This document shows, in pieces, positions 40,601 through 46,600 of a stretch of 52,635 nucleotides of DNA. Source of the stretch: Phoronis australis (Eukaryota; Phoronida; Phoronidae); contig NMRA01001082.1 of the NCBI GenBank assembly GCA_002633005.1, positions 6,134 to 58,768 on the forward strand, written 5' to 3'. The position numbers and the translations under genes were made by a program. Under the pieces are notes generated by a model, which saw nothing but the letters and a program-made list of their open reading frames with translations, searched no databases and had not been told where the DNA came from. The number at the start of each line of letters is the position of its first letter. Position 1 is the stretch's first letter.

Positions 40601-43600
40601 AGAGTGAGGCAGGCACGTCGCAACATCTCCGTTTCATTGGTTTTGCCTGGCAGCACTATGTCCATGCCTACAAGCACAACAATAGCCCGTCAATTTAAGA
40701 CAGGGACACAATCCAAAATTGCCGATACTTCAGAATTCATTTTACACAGAAATACTAAAGATGGACTAAAACCTACAAGATAAATTTGACTGTGCATATT
40801 AAATTAGTCTAGCTTGGTAACAAACTCTCATAAGGTACAATTTCCTCAGATATATCGGACAAAGGCTTTGTGTACAATACATAGAGACCCTGATTTTCCA
40901 TTATAATGGAAAAGAGAGTTCACAAAATTAGCGGTTTACAAACGTAATTTACATAACATTTCAGTAATACAAAAATAATTTAATATTTTTTGCTTTTTAA
41001 TTACTAAAAATTACAAATCTCCCAAACACGACTCGGACCGTAAATTATTCAACGACAGTTTTGCAGAAGACATGTTCAAGCTTTTTCATTCTTTCAGAAT
41101 GTAGCGCTGCTCTTTTTCCAGTTTTGAGAAAAACGGTGCAGATCAAGTTATCATCGACAAAACAGCTGCAGCATATTTAAGTGGAAAACATAATGTCGCT
41201 ATTCCCAGATCATTATCATCTTATTTCACACTAACTTGCTAACTTACAAAACAATGAAAAATAGAATGTCATGTTTTAATTACTAAAAGCAGATTTGCCT
41301 GATTTGAAAACAGATAATCAGGGTCACTAAACATGTGTCTATAATTATAATAGCTCCAAAAATGGGATTGGCCTTATACACGGGGCTTATATCTCACTAA
41401 ACATGTGTCTATAATTATAATAGCTCCAAAAATGGGATTGGCCTTATACACGGGGCTTATATCTCACTAAACATGTGTCTATAATTATAATAGCTCCAAA
41501 ATGGGATTGGCCTTATACACGGGGCTTATATCTCACTAAACATGTGTCTATAATTATAATAGCTCCAAAAATGGGATTGGCCTTATACACGGGGCTTATA
41601 TCTCACTAAACATGTGTCTATAATTATAATAGCTCCAAAANNNNNNNNNNNNNNNNNNNNNNNNNNNNNNNNNNNNNNNNNNNNNNNNNNNNNNNNNNNN
41701 NNNNNNNNNNNNNNNNNNNNNNNNNNNNNNNNNNNNNNNNNNNNNNNNNNNNNNNNNNNNNNNNNNNNNNNNNNNNNNNNNNNNNNNNNNNNNNNNNNNN
41801 NNNNNNNNNNNNNNNNNNNNNNNNNCCAGATGCAGACAACCAGATGCAGACAACCAGATGCAGACAACCAGATGCAGACAACCAGATGCAGACAACCAGA
41901 TGCAGACAACCAGATGCAGACAACCAGATGCAGACAACCAGATGCAGACAACCAGATGCAGACAACCAGATGCAGACAACCAGATGCAGACAACCAGATG
42001 CAGACAACCAGATGCAGACAACCAGATGCAGACAACCAGATGCAGACAACCAGATGCAGACAACCAGATGCAGACAACCAGATGCAGACAACCAGATGCA
42101 GACAACCAGATGCAGACAACCAGATGCAGACAACCAGATGCAGACAACCAGATGCAGACAACCAGATGCAGACAACCAGATGCAGACAACCAGATGCAGA
42201 CAACCAGATGCAGACAACCAGATGCAGACAACCAGATGCAGACAACCAGATGCAGACAACCAGATGCAGACAACCAGATGCAGACAACCAGATGCAGACA
42301 ACCAGATGCAGACAACCAGATGCAGACAACCAGATGCAGACAACCAGATGCAGACAACCAGATGCAGACAACCAGATGCAGACAACCAGATGCAGACAAC
42401 CAGATGCAGACAACCAGATGCAGACAACCAGATGCTAGATCCCTTCTTAATATTAAAGGCTCACGCAGCACTAAAGTTAAACAAGCTGAAATCTCAATTT
42501 TCAAACTGGAAGAAATCAGGACAGTAGTGTTGAATCATCGAGTTGAACCAATTAATCAAATCCATTATGTCCATAGTTTTATGCCATGTGATTCAGAATG
42601 GTAATTAATTCTATCAAAATGAATACAGAGCGGTTTTCATAAATGGTGCTGCATTGTGCTTTAAATTTTGTCACCACTCATTCCTGCACATCACCTCAAT
42701 AGGATGTTCCAAAACCAGAAAGTGGAACATTGCTTTCCGCATCTCTTCCGTGTCTTGTTCTGATTTCTTGAAGACATACTTCAGTATCATTCGTTGAGAG
42801 ATGGGTGTGTCTAGAGCAGCGATCATGTCAATCATTACGTGGCGGTCATGGAAACAGACTGTTCCATTCTCACAGTTAGGGCGGATGGTGAGATATTTCT
42901 CTGCCACCTTTTCAATATCTGAATCAACCATAGCCTTAAGTGTAACTCTCAGACGTCTGATACACTCGGTCCTGTTAGTGTTGGCTGTAAACATATTAAA
43001 ATACAACATCAGTTACATTAATTGAGGCTTGTCACAACTCCTGTATTCATCCTTCAACTAATCTTTACTGTCAAGAACCTAGTAGCCAAATTTTCAAATA
43101 TCCCTTCATGTGGCTCTCACGTTTATCTGCCTCGATGATGTTTCAAGTTAAAACTACACATCTGACCTTGTCAACCAATAAATGTAAACGATATTGCTGA
43201 ATACCAAGCTCATGTTTTTATTAATTGATGTTTTTCAATTCCTTTTACAAAAAACGGTACGGTTATCAGTACAACAAGATCTTAAAATGTATAACTGTCC
43301 ACCAAGGAAAAGAATGTGCAAGAGAGAGGACCAGCACCGAGTGAAATTGAAAACAAAAAATCTCATACTTTTCACCGGCGTAACACGGCTGCAGTTCATC
43401 TCTTTCTCAATGTCCAGCATTGCAGCATCAGAGTCTGTTATGACTTTGGCTTTGGGCTGCAAGAAACATACAGGATTGATGTGAAGAAAGATTTCAGTCT
43501 ATTTTGCAATGAAAGAAACCAACTGGTAACAATATAATCATAAGAAATGGAATCAAATCATACAGACTGTAGCATGCATCATTTACACAAACATGCCTAC

Positions 43601-46600
43601 TGATCAGACTCAAACTTATGCATCAATTAACAGGAACCTATGGGTCCTCTTAACAATTTCTTCTGCCCAGCCATTCAATTTTTAAGAGCATTGTTCAGGT
43701 GCGGATATGTCTGCTATCCCCGAACGTTGAATTCAACTGCATTCATTCAAATCAGACATAAGAATCCACAGTTGGAACCTGCATTTTTACATTGTGCACG
43801 GCAAGTTGTGCTCAGTGACTTGCAGCGTAAGGGGCAATCCAGATCAATCATTGGCAAAAGTGATGATGGTGACCGGGGTGGGACCTACCCCCTAATGAAT
43901 TTTAGATTCCTGTGCCCAGTTGCATGAAATAGTCCCTAATAGGGACTCAACAACATTCCCTTAATCTTTTGCATATTTGTTTCATTTTTTAATCACAGAT
44001 GTTACGTTTCTTTCTACCATTTTAACTTGATTAATATGAACTCCTCTTTGACCAATGGCTTTTTCTGATAATATAACAAACAAACTGACCCCTTCAATGG
44101 GCTATAATAATTAGGGACTTAGTCCTTAAATTAGGGGCATTGCATGGAAAGATTGAGAGTTCAACTTATCAGAGTTCCCTCTTGATTTATATCAAAGCCA
44201 AAAATTGGCCTTGTAACAATACTCAAACATCATAAGGAAGGACAATCAGTATGTTCACAAGCCCATGCACAAATATGCAGTAGATTTAGGGAACTTAGTT
44301 GAGTCCTTATTTGAGACTGCTGTGAATACATCACAGAGACGAGTTATTGAGGGTGCTCACCTGTTCAACTTCAATCGACTGCTTGACCAATGTGTGCCTG
44401 GCCATCTTGAATGGTTCACCATGAGACAGCTGATTGGTCAAATGGAGATGAGTGTGCGACATCGTGTATAAAGTGGGGAAATCTGAAAACAGATGCAATA
44501 GTTGGCTGTGTTAATGAGAAAGGGCGACAGATAGATTTGAGAGGTAGAGCCTAATTGCAGTCACAACAGAGGTGAGAAGTATAGTGAAGAAAATGTTTGT
44601 CTACCACACAGAATTACACATATGAATTGAAAAAAAATTTGTTTTGTAAGAGATGCCCATTTTAGCTTTTCTGCACAACACCAGTCCATGAGCTCCACAT
44701 CCATAATGTTAACCAGTGAAGTCAAAATCTCTGATCCACAACTCATGAAAATTTTCTTTCATATTTCCACAGGGGACAGATAACACAGAGGTCCAACAGG
44801 GGCTTTACATAAACAAAGTTTGCCATTTTTCAAGACATCAGTTAAAACTTTATGCCATTCTGACCACACCGTTAGATGACAGTTTGCCATTATATCAATA
44901 ATAATACTTAAGCATTCTTTACACTCACCACCGCTGCTTTCCTCCGGTATTGTCGCCAGGCCCTCGTACTCCGTATTATGTTGGTGGATCTGACCCTCAG
45001 AGATTCTGTTCTTGAGAACGATCTTGTCCACAGACTCCACTCTGTGTATGGTTCCCTCATGGTTGACGTGAAGTGTCTAGTGATACAAAGAATGGAGTTC
45101 GGTGACATTTGAGAGTTTTGAGTACGATTCAGTTTCACCAGCTTGCGTCACAATATGGCTGGCATTGTTATAAGTGGTGGGAAACTGTCTAACCTCACAA
45201 TGGAGGTCAATGAATATCACCACAAAGGAAGCACCTATAATACGGTTGGCCAGGAGATAGTCCATGTAATGGGGATAGTATATTTATTTAGACATTTGCT
45301 GTTGAGATGAATGCATTGTTCTGGTAGATATTTGAGGCACATTTTCATATAAACTAGGGGTGTCGGTTTATGTTAACTGAGTATGCAAAATGAGATGGAA
45401 GATCATTGAGTTTTTTGTCTGATAATACTTTGCACGGTTTGAATAGTGAAGTGATTTTAAAATGTCACTAAAAACAGTATACAGCATAATTTGGGAAGAC
45501 TTTTTCCACATGAGGTAATATATCTATGCATACCTCATTCAACAGATATAAACAGGTATGGATTTTAGGCCCATCTGGTCTATAGTCTAAGGTATAACCA
45601 AGGAGTGCAGTTGTACCCATTCAACTAGCATGTTTGTTTGGTTCGCAGAGCTGATTTCGACTTTCAAGAAAACAAAATTCAGTGGTTTGACAAACCAGTG
45701 GATCGCCACACGTGTAGTTGCTATAGAATTAGTGGGTATTTCCAATAATCACAAAAGGTGTCGCCAATGTATGATGTCCAGTCAACAATGCTCAACAAAC
45801 CTTGTCATGGTTTTTAATGACATCCGTCTCATTCTTGAGTGATCGTCGTATCCGGACACCATCTCTAGTTTGGTCTACCTCATATGTGTATTCACCGCTT
45901 CCAGTGTGATCAACTTCACGCTTTTTAAACTTTTTGGTGTCCCTGGGCTAAAATAAACAAAGTAAATAACTATTTCACGAAAGATAGTTCCACACAAGAC
46001 TGTAGTTTAGACATGCAAACTCTTATGAGTGAAACTGTGTGTCTGTTAGTTGTTCCTCACTGTCCAAAGTCAGTAAAGCCAAACAATAACAATAGTTACT
46101 TACAAGAGTCCCGCATTTTGAGAAAAGGTGTACATTGAATTATGTCCACCCATATACAGCTAGTGAAGCCATGAGCATTAAAGCGTACATTGAATTATGT
46201 CCTGTTGCCTAGGCTAGAGTTGAGGTTGAGTGTTTTTACCCACTTTCAACGCCGACCAGAAAACAGACATGCCAGGGGGTGGTGTAGAGTGCAAAAATAG
46301 TTTCGCTCAATTCCTCGCAAATACTCATTCTGTAAAAAGTTCCCATCACAGCCGACAAGTGATTGACGTGCTGCCTGAACCAAGTGCAACGCGTATTTCA
46401 AAACAGGAAGATCACTAGCATTCTTTCTAACTTTTTCACCGGAGAGTTCTTAGTGATCTTGTATTCGGCCAGCGCTCTTCTCTCAAAATTTATTTACTGT
46501 TAAAAAAGCTTACCGATTTGTGTGCAATGAGCAGACTTGTGATGGCCTTTTTGAGCATGGAGACCTCATCGTGTTCTTCGGGATGAACATGGACGAACTC

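Noticed and set aside
41583-42604. Long open frames of 227-302 codons on both strands
   Set aside because: They are translations of the 14-bp repeat and the N gap; a perfect repeat without stops is open in several frames on both strands.
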